From NCBI GenBank assembly GCA_029939615.1, contig JAOZSP010000004.1:1-19079 (forward strand): a stretch of DNA of 19,079 nt, in the 5' to 3' direction. Shown one piece after another: positions 8,107-15,180 of the stretch. The notes under the pieces were generated by a model, which saw nothing but the letters and a program-made list of their open reading frames with translations, had not been told where the DNA came from and did not search any database. A program made the translations under genes and the position numbers. The stretch is from Candidatus Izemoplasma sp. Lineage in GTDB: Bacteria; Bacillota_I; Bacilli_A; Izemoplasmatales; Izemoplasmataceae. The number at the start of each line of letters is the position of its first letter. The stretch's first letter is position 1.

Positions 8107-9153
8107 TTAATCTTCGAGTAATTCGCGCATGTCTCCTAATATTGCTCTTGGTACTGGTAAATCTAACATTGTTTTTAAACCTGGTCTTGAATTAAGTACA
8201 TGAGGTATCATATTAACACACATAGCAATAGTTCCAATTCCACCATCTATTTCTGGTGTAATTGCCATATGGATGTTTGGTACTCCTTTGATGTTAATAT
8301 AATCACCAGTGTTAGTTCCTTCTAACTCTGGTTCTATTTGTTGTGGATGTTTCATATCAATGAATACTTCTCCATCAACTAATCCTTGTCCTGTCATATT
8401 AACTCCAGCTACGTTTCCTTTTAGTGCTTCACCATATTTACTAAATCTATCAACAGATGTAACTATTGGTTTCATTTGTTGTTTGAATCCATCTAGTTTA
8501 ACACCAATAGCATCAGCAATCATTAGTATGCTTTCAGCAAACCCTACATGCCCCGCTAAGGTATTTGTTTCAACACCATGATTAAATTCTTCTACGGTGA
8601 TTCCAACGCCTTGTTCTTCCATTACTGCTGGTCCAAATGGACTTAGACTATTTACTCTATTAGCTTCGATATGATCTACACTTATCATTGTACCACTAAG
8701 TGCTACAACTAGTAAATCCATAATAAATCCTGGATTTATTCCTGTACCTAGTAGTGTTACATTATTATCTTTAGCTAGTTTATGTAGTTCTTTAGCTAGT
8801 TCTGGTTCTTGTGCCTTTGGATATGCCATTTCTTCGGCTGTACTTATACAATTAATACCTTTTTCTAAAATGAGTTTCATTTTAGGAAAAGCTTTCTTTG
8901 TATATGAGTCTGTACATAAAAGAACAAGATCACAGTTTTCTTTATTTAGTAGACTGTTTATATCGTTACTTACTATTACTTCTGGATGATTATTTTGTTT
9001 TTCTTCTAGGACATTAAAAATGCTATTACCTACAAGGTCTTTATGAAGATCACATACACCTGTAATTTCAACACCTTTTTTAGTTAACAACATATCCGCC
9101 ATTCCTTTACCCATGGCTCCAAATCCCCATATTACTACTTTAATATTTTCCAT
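8107..9153 (-). CDS. ord: 2,4-diaminopentanoate dehydrogenase
   Basis: A 348-residue cytosolic NAD(P)-dependent oxidoreductase that oxidatively deaminates 2,4-diaminopentanoate to 2-amino-4-oxopentanoate and ammonia, recovering reducing power. Seen: an N-terminal Rossmann motif VVIWGFGAMGKGMA (GFGAMG at 10-15), LLCTDSY, then GTGINPGFIMDLL and NSLSPFGPAVMEEQGVG, typical of the dihydrodipicolinate reductase-like Ord family. The start is the ATG at 9153 with AAAGGAG 6 nt upstream; an earlier in-frame start near 9192 would lie within the promoter region and lacks a ribosome site. It is the first gene of the ornithine operon, downstream of a promoter with an overlapping catabolite response element. 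Assignment over a generic amino-acid dehydrogenase relies on sequence feel plus ortAB and oraSE downstream. Confidence 0.94.
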   Translation of the reverse strand: MENIKVVIWGFGAMGKGMADMLLTKKGVEITGVCDLHKDLVGNSIFNVLEEKQNNHPEVIVSNDINSLLNKENCDLVLLCTDSYTKKAFPKMKLILEKGINCISTAEEMAYPKAQEPELAKELHKLAKDNNVTLLGTGINPGFIMDLLVVALSGTMISVDHIEANRVNSLSPFGPAVMEEQGVGITVEEFNHGVETNTLAGHVGFAESILMIADAIGVKLDGFKQQMKPIVTSVDRFSKYGEALKGNVAGVNMTGQGLVDGEVFIDMKHPQQIEPELEGTNTGDYINIKGVPNIHMAITPEIDGGIGTIAMCVNMIPHVLNSRPGLKTMLDLPVPRAILGDMRELLED

Positions 9154-9159
9154 ATAATT

Positions 9160-9166
9160 CTCCTTT
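9160..9166 (-). promoter_or_regulatory. Ribosome binding site fixing the ord start
   Basis: AAAGGAG on the minus strand, 6 nt before the ATG at 9153. It rejects the longer reading that would begin near 9192. Confidence 0.85.
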
Positions 9167-9195
9167 AAATATAGTCTTATTTCTAACCACACTAT

Positions 9196-9223
9196 ATCTT
9201 ACCATAAAAACGCTTTCAAGCAA
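9196..9223 (-). promoter_or_regulatory. Promoter of the ornithine degradation operon
   Basis: On the minus strand, a -35-like TTGCTT (9218-9223) is 16 nt from TAAGAT (9196-9201), which carries a TG one base upstream (extended -10, TGGTAAGAT). The predicted start of transcription is near 9189, leaving a leader of about 35 nt before ord. This is a sequence-based prediction; no other good promoter is visible in the 127-nt gap between the M20 gene and ord. Confidence 0.65.
9205..9218 (-). promoter_or_regulatory. Catabolite response element (CcpA site) candidate
   Basis: TGAAAGCGTTTTTA on the minus strand matches the cre consensus TGWAANCGNTNWCA at every defined position except the C at position 13. 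It occupies the spacer between the predicted -35 and -10 of the ornithine operon, where bound CcpA would block RNA polymerase. The inference is that ornithine fermentation is repressed when a preferred sugar is available. No ccpA gene is in the window. Confidence 0.6.
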
Positions 9224-9280
9224 ATAGATTTGTATATCATTTTATCCTATTATTTTATGATGAAAAAGTAGTGTTTTTAT

Positions 9281-10630
9281 CTAAATCTTATTTAACTTAT
9301 TTAGTTTTTTTAGTGTCACAAAGTATATCTCTGTTCCCTTTAATAAAGACTCAATATCAATTCGCTCATTTGGTTCATGAGCGTAGCTTGGATTCCCCTT
9401 AAATTTTACGCCAAAGCAAACAGCGCGATCAGGATAAGCCCTTGCGAAAGTGGCTCCGCCATTAATGATTGGTTTTGATTCATAATCATTTGAAATCTCT
9501 TGATATGTATCTAGTAGAATTCTTGTGAAAGGACTATCTAATGATACATATAATGGGTTTAGATATGATCTAAACTCAATATTAAATCCATATTTTTTTA
9601 CTTTATCTTTTACTTGTTTAATAATATCATCTTTTTGATAAGTAACAGGTAACCTCATATCTAGTTTGATAGTTATATCTTTTGTCATATCTATTGCACC
9701 AATGTTTACAGATATTTTCCCTGTACGATCAACTATTGGTTTATCAAATAGTTGTGTTTTATTAACATCGTAATTAAATACTTCTGTTAATAACTTTATA
9801 TGACTATCTTGTCTCCCTATTTCTTTAAATATATTAGCAAGATATAGTACAGCATTTTTACCAAGTTCTGGCTTTGATGCGTGTGCTGGGATTCCGATAA
9901 TCTCTATTTCATCATTGGTTACCTTATATTTTATTTCTTGATTATCAATTAATGATAGTATTGAAAGAGTTAATTCTCCTTTATATACAGCGTTATATGC
10001 AACGCTGTTGTAGTTTTCTCCTCCGTTGAATACAATGTCTGAATCCTTTTTTTCTTTTTTCAATGTTAACTGTAATAATCCTTTTTCTGCATATGTAAAA
10101 GGGAAATATCCATCTGCAGCAAAAGCAAATATTGGTTCTTGTTCGCTTTCTTTGTATCTGTCTATTCCTCTCCATAATGTTTCTTCATCTGTAAGAAACA
10201 TTAATCTTATTCGTTTGTTTAGTCTTATTTTTGAATCAAGAATTGCTTTAACTGCGAATATAGCAGCAATTGTAGGACCTTTATCATCTCCGGTCCCACG
10301 ACCATAGATTTCTCCATTTCTTTGTTCAGCTTTAAATGGATCTGATTTCCATATTGATAAATCACCAGGTGGAACGACATCTAGATGACACATTATTCCT
10401 ATATAGTCTAAACCTGTCCCTATTTCAGCGTATCCGTAGTACCCAGCTAAGTCTTTGTATGTCTTTAGTCCTAATTCCTCACATAGCTTCAAAGTCTCAT
10501 CAAGACATATATTTATGTGTTTCCCAAAAGGTGTTTTTTCAGTTATTGTGTTTTCATCATATATTGATGGAATGTTTACTAGTCTTATAACATTACTAAT
10601 TATATCTTTTTCATATTTATTTATATTCAT
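9281..10630 (-). CDS. M20 family (PepV/Sapep-like) metallodipeptidase
   Basis: A 449-residue cytosolic dinuclear-zinc peptidase. Seen: CHLDVVPPG (His82, Asp84), GRGTGDDKGP (metal-bridging Asp115), TDEETLWRG (catalytic and metal Glu149/Glu150), FAADGYFP (Asp173) and, near the C-terminus, SYAHEPNERI (His418). This is the full metal and catalytic set of PepV-type dipeptidases, with the inserted dimerisation-like domain between about 185 and 370. The length is near PepV (about 470). No signal peptide. It starts 4 nt after the cyanophycinase stop, so the two are co-transcribed. Family members cleave unblocked dipeptides, including beta-Ala-His types. Given its partner, a role in splitting beta-Asp-Arg or imported dipeptides is attractive but unproven. 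Ordinary peptide turnover is the alternative. Confidence 0.9.
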   Translation of the reverse strand: MNINKYEKDIISNVIRLVNIPSIYDENTITEKTPFGKHINICLDETLKLCEELGLKTYKDLAGYYGYAEIGTGLDYIGIMCHLDVVPPGDLSIWKSDPFKAEQRNGEIYGRGTGDDKGPTIAAIFAVKAILDSKIRLNKRIRLMFLTDEETLWRGIDRYKESEQEPIFAFAADGYFPFTYAEKGLLQLTLKKEKKDSDIVFNGGENYNSVAYNAVYKGELTLSILSLIDNQEIKYKVTNDEIEIIGIPAHASKPELGKNAVLYLANIFKEIGRQDSHIKLLTEVFNYDVNKTQLFDKPIVDRTGKISVNIGAIDMTKDITIKLDMRLPVTYQKDDIIKQVKDKVKKYGFNIEFRSYLNPLYVSLDSPFTRILLDTYQEISNDYESKPIINGGATFARAYPDRAVCFGVKFKGNPSYAHEPNERIDIESLLKGTEIYFVTLKKLNKLNKI

Positions 10631-10634
10631 TAAG

Positions 10635-11876
10635 TTACCTAAACTCTTTCCATGGATGAACTTCCATTAATAGATTAATAAAGGCATATTTATTACTTTT
10701 AGGATTAAAATATCTTTTTGTTGAGCTTTGTTGAACGAATCTAACTTCGTAATACTCTCCTTCGTTTCTTGTATTTTTAAAGGCACTAACTACAATAAAA
10801 GGTCTTCGATATTTGTCTTTTATGTTTAAGTCATCTTTGTTTAGTAGTAAGTAATCATCAACAAAGTCAAATATCTCATCACTACGACTAAAACATTTCA
10901 TAAAGGATGGTGAATATGTATTAACTTGAGCAGTTTCTTTAAAGAACTCATCAAATATGATTTCTTGATATACTAAATCAAATTTCATTCCTTCTATTAA
11001 ATATGATACTTCAACGTTTTTATAAATACTTAAGTTTTTAAGTCCTTTACTTATTGCGTTTCTTGGATCAATTATAAATACTCCTGAATTTCCAATAACT
11101 GATAATTCTTCCAAATCTCTATCATATATAAAAGCGGTATCTTCACTAATACCAAATCCAAGTGTTTTATTCCCTTCAACAAAAATACCTTCTAATAATC
11201 TCCCAACACGATCTCTAGCATCAAAGTGTTGATCGATTATCCCATATTTAAAGAATCCTAGTCCTTCATTGTTGATGATAAAATTATCTTCAGTAATATC
11301 ATCACCATAGTCAGTGATATCTTTTATTTTTTTATCACTAAGAGCATCGTAAGAAGTACCTCCACCAATCATTATATCGCTCATCAATGCAGCTCCAGCG
11401 CTTGTACCAGCTAAAACACAATTCCCCTTTTCATAAAGTTCATATAAAGCATTAAGCATTAATGTATTACTACCATCACTGTTTCTTAAAATGGAAGTTG
11501 TTCGGTGTTGATTACCACCTGTGAACCATACACCTGTTGCATTCTTTATTTTTTCTACTTCAACTAAATCATTTGCGTTATCACACCATAATGATTCGTC
11601 AAAATCAGTAGTTGGATCGTTTTTCACAGCTAGTTTAACAAGAACTATTTGTTCTTTTCTTATTGCAGTGTTTTCTAGTAAAGTATTCTTAAAGTCTAAA
11701 TAACTATTTGTAGGATATGCACTACTTGAAGCAATTACTACAACTCTTGCATGGGTTGTCCCACCTGCAAGGTTAATAAACTTTTTATAAATGCGGTCCT
11801 TATTCTTTTTAATTGCTCCACCCGCTACTAAAAGACTTCCTTTTTGTTTGCGTTCGTCATCTAATAGTCTTCTCAT
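10635..11876 (-). CDS. cphB: Cyanophycinase (peptidase S51 family) with C-terminal extension
   Basis: A 413-residue serine exopeptidase-like protein; cyanophycinase hydrolyses multi-L-arginyl-poly-L-aspartate to beta-Asp-Arg dipeptides. Seen: GTSAGAALMS with the nucleophile Ser159, GGNQHR (Gln123), and IIDQHFDARDRVGR. The last reproduces the Asp-Gln-His plus three arginines at +4, +6 and +9 from the His, as I recall for the Synechocystis CphB active site, followed by an acidic residue in GISEDT. Typical CphB is about 270 residues; here roughly 110 extra residues follow the peptidase core. There is no signal peptide, so it acts in the cytoplasm. The start is the ATG at 11876, about 5 nt after AGGTGAT; a GTG at 11885 lies inside that ribosome site. 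No cyanophycin synthetase is visible. A related alpha-aspartyl dipeptidase (PepE) is the main alternative, but the Arg-binding set favours cyanophycinase. Confidence 0.9.
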   Translation of the reverse strand: MRRLLDDERKQKGSLLVAGGAIKKNKDRIYKKFINLAGGTTHARVVVIASSSAYPTNSYLDFKNTLLENTAIRKEQIVLVKLAVKNDPTTDFDESLWCDNANDLVEVEKIKNATGVWFTGGNQHRTTSILRNSDGSNTLMLNALYELYEKGNCVLAGTSAGAALMSDIMIGGGTSYDALSDKKIKDITDYGDDITEDNFIINNEGLGFFKYGIIDQHFDARDRVGRLLEGIFVEGNKTLGFGISEDTAFIYDRDLEELSVIGNSGVFIIDPRNAISKGLKNLSIYKNVEVSYLIEGMKFDLVYQEIIFDEFFKETAQVNTYSPSFMKCFSRSDEIFDFVDDYLLLNKDDLNIKDKYRRPFIVVSAFKNTRNEGEYYEVRFVQQSSTKRYFNPKSNKYAFINLLMEVHPWKEFR

Positions 11877-11880
11877 TTTA

Positions 11881-11887
11881 ATCACCT
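11881..11887 (-). promoter_or_regulatory. Ribosome binding site fixing the cyanophycinase start
   Basis: AGGTGAT on the minus strand is a 7-base match to the 16S anti-Shine-Dalgarno tail, placed 4 nt before the ATG at 11876. The in-frame GTG at 11885 lies inside this site. Confidence 0.8.
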
Positions 11888-11911
11888 AACTTATTCTTTT
11901 TTCTCAAAATA

Positions 11912-11920
11912 TGATATAAT
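11912..11920 (+). promoter_or_regulatory. Extended -10 promoter of the small membrane protein gene
   Basis: TGATATAAT is a perfect TATAAT (11915-11920) with an extended-10 TG. The -35 region (about 11891-11897) is poor. The leader is very short, about 10-15 nt, and contains GAGGTG 5 nt before the ATG at 11938. Confidence 0.65.
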
Positions 11921-11944
11921 ATTTTTGAGGTGTTGTTATGACAA
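11916..11944 (-). promoter_or_regulatory. Promoter of the cyanophycinase-M20 operon
   Basis: On the minus strand, TTGTCA (11939-11944) is separated by exactly 17 nt from TATTAT (11916-11921), a near-consensus sigma-A-type promoter. Its -35 lies inside the first codons of the divergent small membrane protein gene and its -10 overlaps that gene's TATAAT. The leader would be about 30 nt. Confidence 0.7.
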
Positions 11945-12228
11945 AAAATGTAATTACTCATACTTTTATAAAGACATTCGTTGCTTATTTACTTTTTCTT
12001 ATCGTTCTTCTTATTTGGGATTTCTATATTGCCCAAAATGTAATTACTTTTATTGGTGCTCTATATATAAGTTTAGCATGGTTAAAATACTTATTTAAAG
12101 ATAATTTCCTAAAGAAAAACGAAAAAGTTAAGAATAGAGATAAAGCAACATATCGAAATGATCAAAAAATCGCTATATACTCATATTTAATATCTTCCGT
12201 TTTCATATTAATAATTGCCTTATTTTAA
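11938..12228 (+). CDS. Small three-helix membrane protein of unknown function
   Basis: The only plus-strand gene in the window, encoding 96 residues. Seen: hydrophobic helices at about 10-28, 34-52 and 77-95, with a Lys/Asn/Arg-rich cytoplasmic-type loop between helices two and three (about 54-75). There is no signal peptide, cysteine or recognisable catalytic motif. GAGGTG precedes the ATG by 5 nt, a perfect TATAAT lies just upstream and a strong hairpin terminator follows the stop, so it is a complete single-gene transcript. It is divergent from the cyanophycinase gene with overlapping promoters and converges on oppA. I do not recognise the family. Confidence 0.8.
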   Translation: MTKNVITHTFIKTFVAYLLFLIVLLIWDFYIAQNVITFIGALYISLAWLKYLFKDNFLKKNEKVKNRDKATYRNDQKIAIYSYLISSVFILIIALF

Positions 12229-12231
12229 AGC

Positions 12232-12263
12232 AATACTCCATCTATCTAGATGGAGTATTTTTT
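12232..12263 (+). terminator. Rho-independent terminator after the small membrane protein gene
   Basis: A perfect inverted repeat, AATACTCCATCTA (12232-12244) and TAGATGGAGTATT (12247-12259), is followed by a run of T to 12263. The stem is effectively 11 bp with a 6-nt loop. It begins 4 nt after the TAA stop. On the minus strand, the same stem lies just past the oppA stop and could also terminate the opp operon, but the T-tract there is poorer. Confidence 0.88.
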
Positions 12264-12264
12264 A

Positions 12265-14241
12265 TTAATTACCTAGATTCTTTTTTTCTTCTTCCCAAGT
12301 TAATTTTGCTGTTTCATATTGAGCTGTTGTAACTGGGTCTTCTTGTATTTGTAATCCTTTATATTTATATCCTGCAATACCAAATGAAGGCATTGGACCT
12401 GAGAAAGGAACGGCGTAACTTAGTTTATATGCTCCTCCTGTTGCTCTCCAAGGTATAACATATGCTTCTTCAATAAAGTATGCTTCTGCTTGTGCGAATA
12501 AGTCATATCTTGTTTGTTTATCCGTTGCTGCTTTTGCGTCTAGTAGTAATTGTTCATAGTATGGATCTATATATCCTCCATTATTTACAATACCATCAAA
12601 GTCAAGACGATCTAGTTGTGCACTTGGGTCTCCCCATTTAAATCCAAAGCTATCATAGATAATATCGTATAACTGTGGAAGAATTATTTCTTTATATCCA
12701 CTTGATTTATATGTTCCTAGTATTATATTTATTTTATCTCTACCAAATATTTCTTCCATTTTTGCCTTATATAGTTGTCCTAAGGCTGTATCTTCTGTTC
12801 CTGGACCATGAATATATAAAATATCTATTGGCAGTTTACCGTCAACTGTGTAGCTATTAACTGCACTAAATGAAGGAATTGTTTTTTGATCTGCATCGGT
12901 AATATTTCCACTACCATCTGTTAATGCAGCAATTGCTTTATCTAAATATTCTACTGCTAAAGCTTCATCATATGTATCACTATTCTTTATATCTTGTAAA
13001 GATGGATAGTTAGTACAACCAGTACAGTCAGGAATTACATCTAAATCTGTATAATCAACACCATTAACACTTAAGTAGTTTTCTGGGCTTATTGTGTTTC
13101 TAATCATTTCTTGTGCCCCTGTTGGTCTTGATTGCATTAATAGTAGTTCTTTTGGCATTGAATGATATAATGCTTTTCTAAAATCCTTGTTTTGCACAAA
13201 AACATTAAATTCAGGATTTAGTTTACTTTCTTCTACTGAGTTTGTAGTTCCCGCAATTATTCCAAAATTTAACGCAAACCAATATGTGTTTTTCCCTTTA
13301 TCTGAAAGGTATATTTTATCATTCCATTTACTGCTTTTTTGTAACGCTGTTAGTTCTTGTCCGTCTACTGTTACACTTGATACTTCACCACGTTGAAACA
13401 GTTGTAATCCAATAGCGCTATCAGCTACTTTTTGCATATTTATTTCTTTAATATGTACTTTTTCTAAATCCCAGTAACTTTCATTTCTTTTTAATACAAT
13501 TTCTTTATCTCTAGTCCAATCACTAACGTAATATGCACCACTATATAATGTTCTAAATTCATCTAACCCATAATTTTTTCCATGAAGAGTATAAAATTCT
13601 TCATTTAAAGGATAAAATGCTGGTCCTAAGATGTTTGTATCAAAGTAAGAAAGACCATTAATATTTCCTTCTTCATCCTCACCAACTTGATACTTAACTG
13701 TATATTTGTCGATTACTTCAACACCTACCATAGTATCAAACTGTGAGATTACATCATTACGACAAGCTACATCTTCAGCTAAATCACAATCTACTAATGC
13801 ATTATAGTATTCTCTAAATCCAGCCAATGCAACATTGTCAAACTCCGTTTTTACTTGTGCTTGGTTTTTAGGATCCCCTAAATACTTAACAGCAAACAAA
13901 AAATCATTAGCTGTTACTTCATATTCTGTTTGTGCACCTGTATTATCAATCCAATAAACTCCTTCACGTAAACTGAATGTCCATTCTGTAAAATCAGGAG
14001 TTACCGTATAACTTTCAGCTAAACTTGGTTGAATTGTTCCGTATCTATCAACTTCAAGTAATCCGTCCATTATATTTGCGGTTATTAAATAACCAGTTGA
14101 ATCTTTAATCAAGTACTGATTTAAAGACGCTACTTCACGAGCATATATTTCATGCCATACATCGTTATCAATTTCTTTACGACAAGCTGTTAAGCTTACA
14201 ACTGTAAGAACTGATAAAAATAATACCAATATCTTTTTCAT
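12265..14241 (-). CDS. oppA: Oligopeptide-binding lipoprotein of an ABC transporter
   Basis: A 658-residue extracytoplasmic substrate-binding protein (SBP_bac_5 family) that captures peptides for OppBCDF. Seen: a signal peptide with lipobox VSLTAC (lipidated Cys20), then the family N-terminal pattern (ASLNQYLIKDSTGYLITANI, PSLAESYTV, WTFSLREGVYW) and a C-terminal DPYYEQLLLDA region. It is somewhat longer than typical OppA. Two close cysteine pairs are present in the mature part, Cys152/Cys160 and Cys406/Cys409 (DCTGC). The start has AGGAGG 6 nt upstream and lies 9 nt after oppF. As the last gene of the opp transcript it may be abundant. Specificity cannot be read from sequence; basic or beta-linked dipeptides would fit the neighbourhood. 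Confidence 0.93.
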   Translation of the reverse strand: MKKILVLFLSVLTVVSLTACRKEIDNDVWHEIYAREVASLNQYLIKDSTGYLITANIMDGLLEVDRYGTIQPSLAESYTVTPDFTEWTFSLREGVYWIDNTGAQTEYEVTANDFLFAVKYLGDPKNQAQVKTEFDNVALAGFREYYNALVDCDLAEDVACRNDVISQFDTMVGVEVIDKYTVKYQVGEDEEGNINGLSYFDTNILGPAFYPLNEEFYTLHGKNYGLDEFRTLYSGAYYVSDWTRDKEIVLKRNESYWDLEKVHIKEINMQKVADSAIGLQLFQRGEVSSVTVDGQELTALQKSSKWNDKIYLSDKGKNTYWFALNFGIIAGTTNSVEESKLNPEFNVFVQNKDFRKALYHSMPKELLLMQSRPTGAQEMIRNTISPENYLSVNGVDYTDLDVIPDCTGCTNYPSLQDIKNSDTYDEALAVEYLDKAIAALTDGSGNITDADQKTIPSFSAVNSYTVDGKLPIDILYIHGPGTEDTALGQLYKAKMEEIFGRDKINIILGTYKSSGYKEIILPQLYDIIYDSFGFKWGDPSAQLDRLDFDGIVNNGGYIDPYYEQLLLDAKAATDKQTRYDLFAQAEAYFIEEAYVIPWRATGGAYKLSYAVPFSGPMPSFGIAGYKYKGLQIQEDPVTTAQYETAKLTWEEEKKNLGN

Positions 14242-14250
14242 AATTTCCTC

Positions 14251-15180
14251 CTATATTTCCTTTTGCCATTTACTTATTTCTTGATTACTACCAAGAACAA
14301 AATGTCCTTTATCGACTTCAATCCATTCACATTTACTAAATTCATCATATTGATGAATTTCAGGATTGTAGTCGATAATTACTTTACTTTTTTCTTTAAT
14401 TGGATCTGGTAAAGGTACTGCGCTTAGTAAACTTCTTGTGTATGGATGATATGGGTTTTTAAATAAGTCTATGCTTTCAGCTAATTCAACTATTTTCCCA
14501 CCATAAATAACTCCAATACGATCACTAATAAATTTAACAACACTTAAATCATGAGCAATGAATAAATATGTTAAATCCTTTTTCTTTTTCAATTCGTTTA
14601 ATAGATTTATTACTTGTGCTCTTATACTTACGTCTAACGCACTTATTGGTTCATCAGCAACAATGAATCTTGGATTCATTACTAACGCTCTAGCGATACC
14701 AATACGTTGCCTTTGTCCCCCACTAAATTCATGTGGGAACCTTGAAGCAAATTCTGGTATTAACCCAACATCTAGTAAAGCTGTTTCTACTTTTTCATAT
14801 CGTTCTTTTTCACTACTAAATAGTCCAAAGTTATATAATCCTTCACTAACAATATAATCTACTTTTGCTCGTTCATTTAATGAAGCCATTGGATCTTGAA
14901 AAATCATTTGGACTTCTTGTTTATATTTTCTTATTTCTTCTTTATTCATCTTTTTATCAATCTTATCACCTTTATAGATGATATCACCGTTACTAGTAGG
15001 AACTATCTTCATAATTGCTCTACCTATAGTCGTTTTACCACTTCCACTTTCACCAACCAAACTAAATGTTTCCCCTTTATAAATATCAAAACTTACCTTA
15101 TGTACTGCCTCAAATAACTTTCCACGATTATTATAAGTAATTGAAGTATCTTTTAATGATACTAGTATTTCTTTTTTCAT
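14251..15180 (-). CDS. oppF: Oligopeptide ABC transporter, ATP-binding subunit OppF
   Basis: A 309-residue cytoplasmic ATPase. Seen: Walker A GESGSGKT (43-50), Q-loop IFQDP (Gln95), signature FSGGQ (152-156), Walker B RFIVADE (171-177) and H-loop IAHD (His210), followed by the oligopeptide-transporter C-terminal HPYTRSLLSAVPLPDP. All catalytic residues are present. The ATG directly abuts the TAA of oppD (no intervening base), with its ribosome site inside the oppD end. It pairs with OppD to drive OppBC. Its usual length contrasts with the enlarged OppD. Confidence 0.95.
   Translation of the reverse strand: MKKEILVSLKDTSITYNNRGKLFEAVHKVSFDIYKGETFSLVGESGSGKTTIGRAIMKIVPTSNGDIIYKGDKIDKKMNKEEIRKYKQEVQMIFQDPMASLNERAKVDYIVSEGLYNFGLFSSEKERYEKVETALLDVGLIPEFASRFPHEFSGGQRQRIGIARALVMNPRFIVADEPISALDVSIRAQVINLLNELKKKKDLTYLFIAHDLSVVKFISDRIGVIYGGKIVELAESIDLFKNPYHPYTRSLLSAVPLPDPIKEKSKVIIDYNPEIHQYDEFSKCEWIEVDKGHFVLGSNQEISKWQKEI

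Noticed and set aside
8309..8581. A 90-codon plus-strand frame inside ord
   Set aside because: A shadow of ord; its Cys/Pro/Ser-rich composition is typical of an antisense frame in an AT-rich genome.
9154..9192. N-terminal extension of Ord (MWLEIRLYLKENY)
   Set aside because: It would start within or at the predicted transcription start, and the AAAGGAG site points to the ATG at 9153 beginning the Rossmann fold.
9236..9262. AT-rich ATCAT...ATGAT symmetry after the M20 gene as a terminator
   Set aside because: Only the outer 5 bp pair; the inner bases do not, there is no GC in the stem and no T-tract after it.
9993..10670. Several overlapping short frames on both strands within the M20 gene and its start
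   Set aside because: All overlap the intact M20 coding sequence, whose complete metal-binding motifs make it the real gene.
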